This document shows positions 35,000 through 43,948 of a stretch of 64,000 nt of DNA, piece after piece. The DNA comes from Novosphingobium kunmingense (GTDB taxonomy: Bacteria; Pseudomonadota; Alphaproteobacteria; Sphingomonadales; Sphingomonadaceae): NCBI RefSeq assembly GCF_002813245.1, contig NZ_PHUF01000004.1, positions 1 through 64,000 on the forward strand. The letters run 5' to 3'. Every line of letters starts with the position of its first letter. Within the stretch, counting starts at the first letter, position 1. The translations under genes and the position numbers were made by a program. Below the pieces are notes generated by a model. It ran no database searches, had not been told where the DNA came from, and saw only the letters and a list, made by a program, of their open reading frames with translations.

Positions 35000-35677
35000 T
35001 CAGCGCGCGCCAAGCATCGCCGCGACGGTGTGGGCCGCTGCCTGCTTCAGCGGTCCGTACCCCAGGCCCTCGCCTTCCTCCGTGATCGGGCCGATCGCGG
35101 CGAGGCGCTCGAGCATCATCAGCAGCGTTCCCGCGCAGGCCCGCGGCGACAGGGCAGCGGGAAGACGGCCCGCGTCCTGGGCCCGCCGGGCGGTCGCGGC
35201 CAGCGCCGCGACCATCGGGCCCGCCGCCTTCATCCGCGCCTCGTAAAAGCGGTTGTCGCCCTCTTCGGCGGCCAGGTTGCGAACGCGGAAGATCGTGCGG
35301 TTGCGGTTCCACAGCTTGGTATAGGCCTCGACGAATTGCGCCGCGGCGGCGGTTCCATCGCCGGCCAGCCAATCGCGGCTGACCAGATCTTCCAGTTCGG
35401 GGCTGGTCTGCGAGGCCGTCTCGAGAGCGGCCAGCACCACTTCGGGCACGCCGCGAAAATAGACGTAAAAAGTCGCCGGCGAGGTTTTTGCCGCGCGCGC
35501 CACGTCGACCACCGACACGTCGCGCAGTCCCCGGCTCTCCAGCAGTTCGACCGTCGCGTCGATCAGGGCCTGGCGGGTCCGCTCGCCCTTCGACCCGATC
35601 TTCTGACCGTGATGGTTGTAGGCCTGCTCGCACCCCTTGGAGCGTTCGGCTTGCGCGATCCTGTTGCCGGCATTCAT
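35000..35677 (-). CDS. TetR-family regulator, candidate reader of motif B
   Basis: A 225-residue TetR protein. I start it at MNAGNRIAQAERSKG because GGAGG lies 5-9 bases before that ATG; ATGs at 35689 and 35713 have no SD. After a basic, disordered lead of about 30 residues comes the helix-turn-helix (VSVVDVARAAKTSPATFYVYF). It diverges from the SDR/MFS operon at 35780, and the motif B palindrome CTGACATATCGTCAA lies in the gap, so autoregulation is likely. The other motif B sites at 34078, 39084 and 49283 suggest it controls the whole 34-49 kb block. Confidence 0.88.
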   Translation of the reverse strand: MNAGNRIAQAERSKGCEQAYNHHGQKIGSKGERTRQALIDATVELLESRGLRDVSVVDVARAAKTSPATFYVYFRGVPEVVLAALETASQTSPELEDLVSRDWLAGDGTAAAAQFVEAYTKLWNRNRTIFRVRNLAAEEGDNRFYEARMKAAGPMVAALAATARRAQDAGRLPAALSPRACAGTLLMMLERLAAIGPITEEGEGLGYGPLKQAAAHTVAAMLGAR

Positions 35678-35717
35678 GCCCGCCTCCATCGACGATTGCT
35701 TGCATAAGTGCAAGAAA

Positions 35718-35732
35718 CTGACATATCGTCAA
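35718..35732. promoter_or_regulatory. Motif B operator-like palindrome (site 2)
   Basis: CTGACATATCGTCAA, differing from the copy at 39084 at two positions, lies in the divergent gap between the TetR gene and the SDR/MFS operon, 48 bases before the SDR ATG. Confidence 0.6.
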
Positions 35733-35779
35733 CTGTGCACGGCAACAAGCCGGCAACAAGCGATTGAGAGGCTGGCGGA

Positions 35780-36571
35780 ATGGGAGAATTGGCGGGCAAG
35801 GTCGCGGTGGTCAGCGGCGCTTCAAAGGGGATGGGTCGCCATTTCGTTGCCGCCCTGATCGGGGCCGGAATGAAGGTGGCGGCGCTTGCCCGGCCCTCGC
35901 CGCAACTCGATTCGCTGGAGGGGGAGCATGGAGATCGGGTCCTCGCCATCGGCTGCGATGTTGCATCGCCCGATGCGGTCAACGCCGCGATCGCCAACGC
36001 AGCCGACCATTTCGGCCGGATCGACGTCCTCGTGAACAACGCGGCGGTATTCCACCCCTTCGCCTTCGCAGACGGTTCGGACGAGATCATCCGCCAACAT
36101 GTCGAGATCAACCTGCTCGGCGTTTCCTGGCTGATCCGCGCCGCGATCCCGCATCTCAAGGCGACCCAGGGCCAGATCGTCAGCATTTCGAGCGAGAGCG
36201 TCAACCTGCCTTTCCCGATGCTCGCCCTCTACGCGGCGACGAAGGCGGCGGTGGAAACCCTGTCGGCCGGGCTGCGCGACGAACTGCGCAGCGACGCAAT
36301 CCGCGTCACGGTGTTGCGTTCGGGCTCGGTATCGGGCGGATCGGGCGGTGACGGCTGGTCGGATGCGACCAGACAGGCCTTCTTTGCCAAGATCGTCGAA
36401 ACCGGCCACGCCGCGATGTCCGGTTCGCCTGCCACGCCGCAATCGATGGCGAAGGCACTGATCGCCACCCTCGAACTGCCGCGCGACATCAGCGTCGACC
36501 TGATCGAAGTGCGCGCCGCCCAGGAAGGAATGCCGGAAGGAGCCCGAGCGACTGCCGGATCCGCAGCGTGA
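35780..36571 (+). CDS. SDR oxidoreductase
   Basis: A 263-residue SDR: SGASKGMGRHF cofactor motif, NNAAVFHPF, ISSESVNLPFPMLALYAATKAAV (Ser and YAATK). The C-terminal part is less typical, lacking the usual DGG end, and ends in an Ala/Gly-rich tail. It forms a two-gene operon with the MFS pump at 36568 (GTGA overlap), divergent from the TetR at 35677. Such a pair can serve export or uptake of the same compound that the SDR modifies. Confidence 0.88.
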   Translation: MGELAGKVAVVSGASKGMGRHFVAALIGAGMKVAALARPSPQLDSLEGEHGDRVLAIGCDVASPDAVNAAIANAADHFGRIDVLVNNAAVFHPFAFADGSDEIIRQHVEINLLGVSWLIRAAIPHLKATQGQIVSISSESVNLPFPMLALYAATKAAVETLSAGLRDELRSDAIRVTVLRSGSVSGGSGGDGWSDATRQAFFAKIVETGHAAMSGSPATPQSMAKALIATLELPRDISVDLIEVRAAQEGMPEGARATAGSAA

Positions 36572-37965
36572 ACCAGCCGCAGCGGATGCCCTGGGCGCTG
36601 CTCGTCGCCCTGTGGGTCGCCGAAATGACCAGCAGCTTCGAAAGCGCGATGATTCTGGCCGCGCTCAGGGCGCTGGTGGTGGAGTTCGGCGATGCCGCTG
36701 CTGGCGGCTGGCTGGTGACCGCTTTCATGATCGTCGGAGCGGCTGCCTCGGCGCTGGTCGGTCGGCTGGGCGATCTCTACGGGCGTCAGCAGGTGCTCCT
36801 GATCGTTCTCGCGCTGGGCGCGGCCGGATCGCTGCTCAGTGCCGCAAGTTCGCGCTACGAGATGGTGCTCGCCGGGCGCATCCTCCAGGGGGCTACGACC
36901 ACGATCCTGCCGCTGTGCATCGGGCTGCTGCGCGAACACCTGCCGGCGCCGCGGGTCCCCGCCGCGATCGGCCTGATGATGAGTGGCGCCTCGGTTGGCA
37001 CCGCTGCCGGCCTCGTGCTTGGCGGGGTCATCGTCGATCACGCCAGCTGGCACGGCATCTTCTTCGCCAGCGCGGCCTTCTGTCTTGCCTCGCTGGCCCT
37101 TGTCCGGGGCTTTGTCCCGGCCTCTTCGCGGATCGCCATGACGACCTCGGTCGACTGGATTTCGGGCATCCTTTTCGCACCCGGCGTCACTCTGGTGCTA
37201 CTCTACCTCACCGGCGGGAAGGCATGGGGCTGGAGCGATCCCGCCGCTCTCGCGCTTCTGGTCGGCGGCGCAGTGCTCTGCACGCTATGGTGGCGCAATG
37301 CGCTCGCCAGCACCAACCCGTTGATCGACGTCCGATCGCTGGGCAGCAGGCCCATTGCCGTTGTCTGCGCCGCAAGCGCGCTGGTGGCCTTGGGAACGCT
37401 CCAGATTACGGTCTTCTTCTCGCTTCTGTTGCAGGCGCCGCTCTGGACCGGGCTGGGTCTCGGCCTGTCGGCGACGGCGGCGGGGCTGGTCAAGCTGCCT
37501 TCGAACATAACGTCGATCCTGGCGGGACCGTTCAGTGGCTGGCTGACGGGCCGAGGTGGCGGGCGGATCGCCATGGTGACCGGCGGGCTCGTGACCACGC
37601 TCGGCTGGATACTTGTCCTGTTCGACACCAGCAGCGTTGGTGTGATCGTCGCCGAGCTGATCGTGATCTCGTTCGGCACGACGATGCTGTTCGCGGTTGC
37701 CCCCACGATCATTGCCGCCGAGGCCCCGCTCGAGCGGACCAGCGAAGTGACCGGAATGCTCGGCGTGGTGCGCGCGCTGTTCATGGGGATCGGGGCTCAG
37801 CTCGTCACCACGGTGCTGGCGCTCGACAGCGTGACCCGCGGCACCGAGCGCTACCCTTCGCCTGATGCCTATGGCTGGGCGGTGAGTACGATCATCGCGC
37901 TGACGACGGCGGCAACCCTGGTGGCGCTGGCGCTTCCGACGCGAACGGTTACTTCCACGCCCTGA
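36568..37965 (+). CDS. MFS transporter, DHA2 (14-segment, EmrB/QacA-like)
   Basis: A 465-residue permease from a GTG overlapping the SDR stop. About 14 hydrophobic segments, the loop-2/3 motif GRLGDLYGRQQVL and the motif-C-like GASVGTAAGLVLGGVI of drug:proton antiporters are present. DHA2 pumps export amphipathic compounds such as bile salts, steroids and antibiotics. Next to a TetR it has the classic efflux-pump layout, perhaps protecting the cell from the substrate or an intermediate. It converges on, and overlaps by 17 bases, the gene ending at 37949. Confidence 0.9.
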   Translation: MNQPQRMPWALLVALWVAEMTSSFESAMILAALRALVVEFGDAAAGGWLVTAFMIVGAAASALVGRLGDLYGRQQVLLIVLALGAAGSLLSAASSRYEMVLAGRILQGATTTILPLCIGLLREHLPAPRVPAAIGLMMSGASVGTAAGLVLGGVIVDHASWHGIFFASAAFCLASLALVRGFVPASSRIAMTTSVDWISGILFAPGVTLVLLYLTGGKAWGWSDPAALALLVGGAVLCTLWWRNALASTNPLIDVRSLGSRPIAVVCAASALVALGTLQITVFFSLLLQAPLWTGLGLGLSATAAGLVKLPSNITSILAGPFSGWLTGRGGGRIAMVTGGLVTTLGWILVLFDTSSVGVIVAELIVISFGTTMLFAVAPTIIAAEAPLERTSEVTGMLGVVRALFMGIGAQLVTTVLALDSVTRGTERYPSPDAYGWAVSTIIALTTAATLVALALPTRTVTSTP

Positions 37966-39004
37966 GGGCGTGCAGCATCCGCTGGAAGTGCCTGGAGTTC
38001 CAGACGTCCTGGTCCTCGCCCCAGCCGATCTTGCCGTCGAAATCCCAACGCAGCAGCTGGTTGGTGCCATAGCCGTGCTCGCTCATCCGGCTGACCGCCA
38101 TGCCTTCGCTCGTCATCGTCCGGCCAAGGTCGTCGGCCAGTTCGACTTGCATATGACTGCACCACCCGGTCTCTGGATCGCGCAGCGCGCGCATCCGCGA
38201 CCGGCTTGCATCGAGGTTGCCATAGACCCCGTCGCGCAGCAGGTAGCCGCCATTCATCGGGCTGAAGCCATCGGCCGTGCCATCCTGCGGGCGCACGAAG
38301 CCGAGAAAGCCGCTTCCCCCGTCGGCGTGGCCGAAAATGTACTGGATCCGGCCGCGCCCTCGTTCGCGCTCTATCTCGCGCCAGCGCGCCCCGCCCGGAT
38401 CGCGCACCCGGTCAAGATCGGTGGCGTAGGTCTGCTTGCGGCTCTGCGCATAGGGCCCGCCGCGTGGCCCCCAGGTGCGGTCGCGCACCGACCAGCAATC
38501 GAGCCGGATGTCCTCGCCGTCCAGCCGCATCGTCCCTTCGACATGGCCCAGCTGGTCATAGTGCGGAGTATTGATGAAGGGCGGTTCGCCCGGCTCGAAG
38601 CGCCGGGGCGGATGGGCGCCGGTAAAGACGAAGTCGAGCGCGAAGTCGCGATCCTTGTCTTCGTACTTGAGCTGGTACTTCATCCCCGGCTCGAGCATCT
38701 TCAGGCTGTAGCCGCCGCCCGGAAAGGTGATGTCGCGCAGGTCCGGATCGTCCGGCATCGGCGCGTCCTCGACCTTCTTGTAATAGGCCATCCGCACCGA
38801 ATCGTAGCCCCGCCCGTCCCAGACGAAGATGCGCCAGGTCACCGCCTTGCGATTGGGATGATAGGGCGTGTGGATCCATCCGCCGATCTTGCGTTCCGGC
38901 ACATTCCACGACCACCAGTTGGTCTCCGTTTCATATGGATCGCCCGAAAGCTGGTGGTAACAATCATCCTCGGGCCGGAAAGCGTGGGGATCGGCGGTCG
39001 ACAT
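37949..39004 (-). CDS. DUF7064-like protein of unknown function
   Basis: A 351-residue soluble protein with many Trp and Tyr residues, starting MSTADPHAFRPEDDCYHQLS. Segments such as YETETNWWSWNVPERKIGG, DCWSVRDRTWGPRGG and RWDFDGKIGWGEDQDVWNSR recall the lipocalin/hydroxyneurosporene-synthase-like beta proteins (DUF7064/7065 pair) found in terpenoid and steroid clusters. I cannot assign a reaction; a carbocation-type or ligand-binding role is possible. It diverges from the DUF35/thiolase-like pair at 39120 and its promoter holds motif B and a weak motif A. Confidence 0.7.
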   Translation of the reverse strand: MSTADPHAFRPEDDCYHQLSGDPYETETNWWSWNVPERKIGGWIHTPYHPNRKAVTWRIFVWDGRGYDSVRMAYYKKVEDAPMPDDPDLRDITFPGGGYSLKMLEPGMKYQLKYEDKDRDFALDFVFTGAHPPRRFEPGEPPFINTPHYDQLGHVEGTMRLDGEDIRLDCWSVRDRTWGPRGGPYAQSRKQTYATDLDRVRDPGGARWREIERERGRGRIQYIFGHADGGSGFLGFVRPQDGTADGFSPMNGGYLLRDGVYGNLDASRSRMRALRDPETGWCSHMQVELADDLGRTMTSEGMAVSRMSEHGYGTNQLLRWDFDGKIGWGEDQDVWNSRHFQRMLHALRAWK

Positions 39005-39023
39005 TCGGAAGCTCCTCTCGCCA

Positions 39024-39048
39024 TGATGTTATACCAGGTTAGATAGGT
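39024..39048 (+). promoter_or_regulatory. Degenerate motif A region (site 7)
   Basis: GTTATACCAGGT followed by AGATAGGT gives two overlapping poor matches (10 and 11 of 16). It lies 20-44 bases before the ATG of the gene at 39004. Weak on its own; included because the two other dual promoters share this layout. Confidence 0.3.
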
Positions 39049-39083
39049 TGCAAGGGCAAAGCGCTTGCGCGGCAGCTTCATAA

Positions 39084-39098
39084 TTGACATACCGTCAA
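39084..39098. promoter_or_regulatory. Motif B operator-like palindrome (site 3)
   Basis: TTGACATACCGTCAA, the best copy of motif B with 5-base arms TTGAC and GTCAA, 22 bases before the GTG start at 39120 in the divergent gap. Confidence 0.6.
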
Positions 39099-39119
39099 GA
39101 AAATTGCGGGAGAGAACAT

Positions 39120-39527
39120 GTGTTGCCGCTGCCCGAACTGACGCGCGAGAATACGCCTTTCTGGACCGCCGGCGAACGCGGCGAACTCGTCATCGTGTTC
39201 TGTGACGATTGCACGCACGCAATCCATCCGCCGCAGTTGCTTTGCCCGGCATGCCAGTCACGGAACGTCGGTCCGCGCGCCGTGCCGGGGACAGGCAAGA
39301 TCTATACCTTCACCGTCAATCACCAGCCGTGGATCCCGGGCATGGACGTGCCCTTCGTTCTTGCAGTCGTGGACGTTGACGGCGCCCCCGGCGTGCGCGT
39401 GACGGCGCGGCTTGCCGGTTGCGATCCCGAAGATGTGCGGATCGAGCAAGGTGTGCGGATCGGCTTTGCGCAGAGCGGTGACGTCTGGCTGCCGCATTGG
39501 CACCTTGTTGCAGGAGCGACGGCATGA
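39120..39527 (+). CDS. DUF35 zinc-ribbon/OB-fold protein
   Basis: A 135-residue DUF35 protein. The start is a GTG at 39120 (SD GGGAGAG); the nearby ATG at 39118 is out of frame. Zinc ribbon ligands are FCDDC and LCPAC (about residues 27-47), then an OB-fold with TFTVNHQPWIPGMDVPF. It overlaps the thiolase-like gene by 4 bases and forms the second DUF35/thiolase-like pair. It shares the NHQPW/NHKQW segment with the copy at 49367, so these two pairs are closer to each other than to the pair at 11243. Confidence 0.9.
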   Translation: MLPLPELTRENTPFWTAGERGELVIVFCDDCTHAIHPPQLLCPACQSRNVGPRAVPGTGKIYTFTVNHQPWIPGMDVPFVLAVVDVDGAPGVRVTARLAGCDPEDVRIEQGVRIGFAQSGDVWLPHWHLVAGATA

Positions 39528-40699
39528 GCGCGCTGGGCAAGGCGGCGATCACCGGCGTCGGCATGTCCGACATCGGGCGCAACACCGGCCGGCCGGCGAT
39601 CATTCACCTGGCCGAAGCCGCCGACCGGGCGCTGGCCCGCGCCGGACTGACCCGGGCCGATATCGACGGCATCGCGACCTATCCCGGCAAGGCGGAGAAC
39701 TCTCCGGGGATGTCCCCGCTCGGCACCGGCGAGGTGCGCAACGCGCTTGGCCTCCAGACACGTTGGCACAGCGCAGTGCCCGACGGGCCGGCACAGATGG
39801 CGCCGATCATGGTTGCCGCCATGGCGGTTCTGACCGGCCAGGCCCGGCATGTCATGTGTTTCCGGGCTCTTACCGAAAGCTCCTCGCAGACGGCCGGAAG
39901 GCGTGCCAGCATCGCCGGCGCGGGCAAGGCGCAGATCGGCGGGTGGATGGGCTGGCTCGCGCCGGTCGGCGCGCTGTCTGCTTCGAACTGGGCGGGCTGG
40001 ATGGCCACGCGCTATTTCCACGAGTTCGGCATGACCCGCGAACATCTTGGCATGGTCGCCACGGGCGAACGGCGGTTCGCCCTGATGAACCCCGCGGCGG
40101 TGATGCAGAAGCCGCTGACCATGGATGACTATCTGGCGGCGCGGACGATCTCCTCGCCGCTCGGCCTGTTCGACTGCGACATCCCGATCGACGGCGCGGC
40201 GGTGGTGATCGTTTCGGCCCCCGACGCCGCGCGCAACTGCCGCCTTGCTCCCCTGGAGATCGAGGCGATGGGTTCGGCCTTGCGGTCGCAGGAAACCTGG
40301 GATCAGCGCGCCGACCTGACCACCATGGGCGCTCACGATGCGGGCGCCGACATGTGGTGTCGGACCAGCCTTGGCCCGCGCGACGTGGACGTCCTCGGAC
40401 TTTACGACGGGTTCTCCATTTTCGTGCCCATGTGGCTGGAAGCCCTGGGCTTTTGCGGGCACGGCGAAGCCAAGGACTTCATCGCCGAAGGAAACATCGG
40501 GCCAGGCGGGCGCTTCCCTGTCAACACGGGCGGCGGGCAGCTTTCGGGCGGCCGTCTTCACGGCTTCGGCCTGCTCTACGAGGTCTGCCTGCAGCTTTGG
40601 GGCGAGGCGGGCGCGCGGCAGGTGGCAAACGCGCGGACCGGGGTCTGCGGCATGGGCGGCGGGTTCATTGCCGGATCCATGCTTATCCGGCGCGATTGA
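39524..40699 (+). CDS. Thiolase-like protein, probable Ltp2-type aldolase
   Basis: A 391-residue SCP2-thiolase superfamily protein started at MSALGKAAITGVGMSD. I see no Cys in the stretch that holds the thiolase nucleophile, and the GHP motif is replaced (VNTGGGQLSGGRLHGFG). LGLYDGFSIFVPMWLEALGF is the conserved Tyr-Asp loop of Ltp-like proteins. With its DUF35 partner it most likely performs retro-aldol cleavage of a beta-hydroxy acyl-CoA with a tertiary alcohol, as in steroid side-chain breakdown. It converges with the amidohydrolase at 40683 and overlaps it by 17 bases. Confidence 0.88.
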   Translation: MSALGKAAITGVGMSDIGRNTGRPAIIHLAEAADRALARAGLTRADIDGIATYPGKAENSPGMSPLGTGEVRNALGLQTRWHSAVPDGPAQMAPIMVAAMAVLTGQARHVMCFRALTESSSQTAGRRASIAGAGKAQIGGWMGWLAPVGALSASNWAGWMATRYFHEFGMTREHLGMVATGERRFALMNPAAVMQKPLTMDDYLAARTISSPLGLFDCDIPIDGAAVVIVSAPDAARNCRLAPLEIEAMGSALRSQETWDQRADLTTMGAHDAGADMWCRTSLGPRDVDVLGLYDGFSIFVPMWLEALGFCGHGEAKDFIAEGNIGPGGRFPVNTGGGQLSGGRLHGFGLLYEVCLQLWGEAGARQVANARTGVCGMGGGFIAGSMLIRRD

Positions 40700-42020
40700 A
40701 CGCGATCCGTCCCGCGATCACGCTCAGCATGACTCGCTCAGCCGTCAGATCGGCCAGCACCTCGCCAAGATCGCCCTCGCACAGCATCAGGTCCGCGCGG
40801 CGCCCGGCAACAATTTCACCGCTGCAATAGAGCCGTAGCGCTGCCAGCCGGTTAAGCCGCTCGACCGGCCCCAGCGCGATGCCGCCGGCCGTCCGCCGAA
40901 GCGCTGCCGTGCGCATGGCAAGCCACGGATCGGGATCGGCATAGGGCGCGTCCGATCCGCCGAGAAGCGCGATCCCGGCGCGGGCAAGGCTTGCCGCCGG
41001 ATAGAGATGCCCCCACCGGTCGGGCTCGACGGTCTGCAGATAACGATCGCCGCGGTCATGGATGAAAGCGGGATTGGTGACGACGACAAGCCCCGCCGCG
41101 GCGATCACCGGAACAAATCCGGGCGGTATCAGGCCGCCGTGTTCGATCCGGTCTCCCGACCTTGCCCCGCCCGCTCCGTCGAGCGCGGCGAGATAGAGCG
41201 CAAGCTCCGCTTCGGTGACGCAGTGCGCCGCCACCGCGCGGCCCGAACCGTGCGCCGCGCCAATCCGCGCGACCAGGGTCTCCAGCGGAGGGAGATCGCG
41301 CTCGTCGAGCGCCAGCTTGAGCGGACCGAGCTCGTAGCCATCTCCTGCGGCGAGGTCCTCGCTACCCATCAGGATCATCCGCTGCGAAACCGCTGCTGAA
41401 AGGATTCGGGCCTCCTCGGTCCCGTTGTGCGCTGTGGCGTCGGTCAGTCCTGTCACGCCGAGCTGCGCCAGCCGCAGGGCTTCGCCGGCAAGGTCGGGCA
41501 GCGCTTGCGGCAGCGCGGCCGCGAGCCAGCGATCCTCGCGCCAGAATCGGCCGGTGGGGCGACCGTTCGCGTCCCGCTCGGCGCCGGCGGGCAGGTTGCG
41601 GGATTCCAGCAGCCGCAGCGCGGCCGAATTGAGCACCCTCAGCGCGCCAGTGCGATCGGCCAGCCGCAGCGGCCGATCAGCGATCCACGTATCAAGCCGC
41701 TGCGCATCGGGCAGGCCCGCAGCCCGTTCGTCATAACCGACCGCGCGAACCCACGCGCCGGGCGGCGCCGAGCGAAGCGCAGCCGCGATCATGGCGGGAT
41801 CCAGCAGACCTGTCAGGTCGACCGACTGGCGGCGTGCGGCCAGTGCGAGGAGGTGGATGTGATGGTCGTGCAGTCCGGGAAGCAGGAGATGCCCCCCGCC
41901 GTCGATCTCCTCGCCCTTATGGGGAAGATCGGGTCCCACCGCGCTAATCGCACCGTCTGCAATGGCGACGTCGACCGGGGCGGTGCCCCATGGCCTTACC
42001 CGGCGCAGGACCAGCGTCAT
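40683..42020 (-). CDS. Amidohydrolase family 3 (YtcJ-like) protein
   Basis: A 445-residue metal hydrolase. HDHHIHL (metal ligands of the DxHxH type) occurs at about residues 51-57, VAAHCVTEAE holds a later His, IEHGG another, and LLGGSDAPYADPDPW the Asp. It is shorter than many YtcJ-like proteins (about 540) because the inner insert is reduced. It is the last gene of the seven-gene minus-strand operon that begins at 49236. Substrate unknown; cyclic amide, lactone or ester hydrolysis is possible. Confidence 0.85.
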   Translation of the reverse strand: MTLVLRRVRPWGTAPVDVAIADGAISAVGPDLPHKGEEIDGGGHLLLPGLHDHHIHLLALAARRQSVDLTGLLDPAMIAAALRSAPPGAWVRAVGYDERAAGLPDAQRLDTWIADRPLRLADRTGALRVLNSAALRLLESRNLPAGAERDANGRPTGRFWREDRWLAAALPQALPDLAGEALRLAQLGVTGLTDATAHNGTEEARILSAAVSQRMILMGSEDLAAGDGYELGPLKLALDERDLPPLETLVARIGAAHGSGRAVAAHCVTEAELALYLAALDGAGGARSGDRIEHGGLIPPGFVPVIAAAGLVVVTNPAFIHDRGDRYLQTVEPDRWGHLYPAASLARAGIALLGGSDAPYADPDPWLAMRTAALRRTAGGIALGPVERLNRLAALRLYCSGEIVAGRRADLMLCEGDLGEVLADLTAERVMLSVIAGRIAFNRAG

Positions 42021-42943
42021 GCCAGGAACGCCGCATAGGCGGCGGCAATCCGCGCCATGGGCACGTCGATCAGCCCGCGCCTACCCGCGAGCACCCAGCG
42101 CGCCGCCTCCAGACCGGTCAGCGGATCCGCCAGCGCATCGCCGAGGAAACGCGGCTGGTCCGCCTCGAAGCTGACCAGTCTGCCTGCCACGGCGCAGTCA
42201 TCGCCAAAGCCGACGCGGCCCGAGCCCGCCCCGGTAAAGCCGTGCGCGGTGATCGCCACCCAGGCGAGGTGAGGAAACAACCCGGGTTCAAGCCCCAGCC
42301 GCTTGAGCGCCGCGGGCCGCGCGCTCGTCACAATGGCATCGGCCGTTTCGAGCAGATCGACCAGTTCGCTGCGCCCGGCGGCCGTCGACAGATCGAGCTC
42401 GATACGTCTCTTGCCGCCGTTGATCCGCTTGTCGAGCGCGGGCGACGAAAGCGGCGTCGGATCCGGGCGCCCGACGCTTTCGATCCGCACGACCTCTGCG
42501 CCGGCCCTCGCCAGCAGGCCTGCGCAAAGCGGCCCCGCCCACAGCGCCGACAAATCGATCACCCGGCGCGGGACCTGCAAAGCCCCCACCCGCGCCAGCG
42601 TCATCGGCGCGGCTTCGCCAAGCAGCGCAACGGGAAGCTGCAGTTCGACCGCCCGATCGCGGAACCGGCCGGCCGGCCCATCGCCGATCATCGCCCCGAT
42701 TGCGGACCACGGCTCTCCCGCCGGCCCGCCGGTCAGCGCCGGAATGACATCGCGGTCGTCTTGCCGTGCCAGATTGAGCGCAATCCAGCCATCGCTGGCG
42801 CGGAGCAGCCGACAGTGGCGGTTTGCCGAGATCAGGCCGGGTCTTTCGAGACCGCCGGGGGCATCTCGGGCGAGCACCTCGGCCGGAGTCAGGCCGAGGT
42901 CGGCCAGCCGGGGTTTGATCGCGGCATGGAGTCGCTCGATCAT
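42017..42943 (-). CDS. Family III CoA-transferase with permuted domain order
   Basis: A 308-residue protein started at MIERLHAAIKPRLAD (ATGA overlap with the crotonase-like gene). Normal family members are about 400 residues and begin with the motif that here appears only at 129-156 (VIDLSALWAGPLCAGLLARA, then GAEVVRIE). The segment ASDGWIALNLARQDDRDV at 49-66, normally found after the catalytic site, comes first. The chain stops soon after the catalytic-type IDVPMARIA with Asp293. This looks like a circular permutation or rearranged gene. It likely moves CoA between acids in the same operon as the standard transferase at 43949. Confidence 0.82.
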   Translation of the reverse strand: MIERLHAAIKPRLADLGLTPAEVLARDAPGGLERPGLISANRHCRLLRASDGWIALNLARQDDRDVIPALTGGPAGEPWSAIGAMIGDGPAGRFRDRAVELQLPVALLGEAAPMTLARVGALQVPRRVIDLSALWAGPLCAGLLARAGAEVVRIESVGRPDPTPLSSPALDKRINGGKRRIELDLSTAAGRSELVDLLETADAIVTSARPAALKRLGLEPGLFPHLAWVAITAHGFTGAGSGRVGFGDDCAVAGRLVSFEADQPRFLGDALADPLTGLEAARWVLAGRRGLIDVPMARIAAAYAAFLA

Positions 42944-43932
42944 GCCGCGATATCGTCGACCAGGCCCCATGCGAGCGCCTGGCCTGCCCCGATCCGGAAG
43001 GCGCCCAGGGCCAACCACATCAGCCGGTGCCGCCCGATCGCCCGCGCGATGCTGGCGGTCCCCCCCGCGCCGGGAATCAGGCCCATCCGCAGTTCAGGCA
43101 GTTGCACGATCAGATCGGGCGCCGCGATGCGCCGGGCCGCAGCAGCCGGAACCTCGATCCCCGATCCGATGCAAGCGCCGTGCAAGCGCGCCTCGGTGCG
43201 CATTCCAAGGCGATGGAGCACGCGGGCACAGGATCGCTGGGTCCTGATCACATGGGCGGCGGCCAGATCCTGCGCGGTGCCGAACTCGCCGAGCGCACCG
43301 CCGGTCGAAAAGCACCGCCCATCGGCCCTGAGTAGAAGGGCCGGATCGCCCGGATCCTCGAGCACGTTGACGAGCGCTTCATAAAGCGCATCGCGCATTG
43401 CAGCCGTCATCGCGTTGCGATTGCCGGGCGACGCGAGTGTGAGAGTGACGCGCTGCCCATCGCGTTCGTAACGGACGGGATCGGCCGCCTGCGGCCCATC
43501 CGGCCCGCGCTTCGTGTTTCCAAGCCAGTCGCGGAACTCCGCGCCGCCGAGCAAGGCCGAATAGGCCAGCGATTCAACCTCGAGCGCGGCATCGAAGTCC
43601 AGCCCTTCGCCCAGGCGCAAGACTCGCGCCAGCATCGCCGCCGCGATCGGCCGCGCCCTCGCATTGCCCGCGACGGTTGCCAGCTGCTCTTCGAGCCGCT
43701 CCGCCCGGACCGTCACCCACGGCGCCGGCGCGCCGAATGCCGTGGTGACCATGGCATCGCAGGTTGCCGGATCGACCGCCGGCAAGGCACCGGCGCGGTC
43801 GACGATGACCGAAACCGCGCCCGCGGGTACGGCCGCGTCCGCTTCCAGCAGGACCAGTGGCGAACCGTTCAGCGGCGACAGCGCTTCGGCGGCGAGCAGG
43901 TCGGAGTAAGCCGGCGGCATGCCCTGTTCCAT
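42940..43932 (-). CDS. Crotonase-family protein with N-terminal extension and short core
   Basis: A 330-residue protein; I start it at MEQGMPPAYSDLLAAE, since the longer frame begins with TTG. The crotonase core starts at about residue 153 (RYERDGQRVTLTLASPGNRN) and has LRADGRCFSTGG, HGACIGSGIEVPAAA and LPELRMGLIPGAGGTASI, but stops about 75 residues short of a full crotonase, missing the C-terminal trimerisation helices. The first 150 residues (SVIVDRAGALPAVDP, LEVESLAYSALLGGAEFRDW) are an extension of unknown role. It lies between two CoA-transferases in one operon. Likely an enoyl-CoA hydratase or hydrolase variant. Confidence 0.82.
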   Translation of the reverse strand: MEQGMPPAYSDLLAAEALSPLNGSPLVLLEADAAVPAGAVSVIVDRAGALPAVDPATCDAMVTTAFGAPAPWVTVRAERLEEQLATVAGNARARPIAAAMLARVLRLGEGLDFDAALEVESLAYSALLGGAEFRDWLGNTKRGPDGPQAADPVRYERDGQRVTLTLASPGNRNAMTAAMRDALYEALVNVLEDPGDPALLLRADGRCFSTGGALGEFGTAQDLAAAHVIRTQRSCARVLHRLGMRTEARLHGACIGSGIEVPAAAARRIAAPDLIVQLPELRMGLIPGAGGTASIARAIGRHRLMWLALGAFRIGAGQALAWGLVDDIAA

Positions 43933-43948
43933 CCGCCAATATGCCGGT

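Noticed and set aside
39118..39130. ATG at 39118 as start of the DUF35 gene
   Set aside because: It is out of frame with the zinc-ribbon protein; the GTG at 39120 is in frame and has a good SD.
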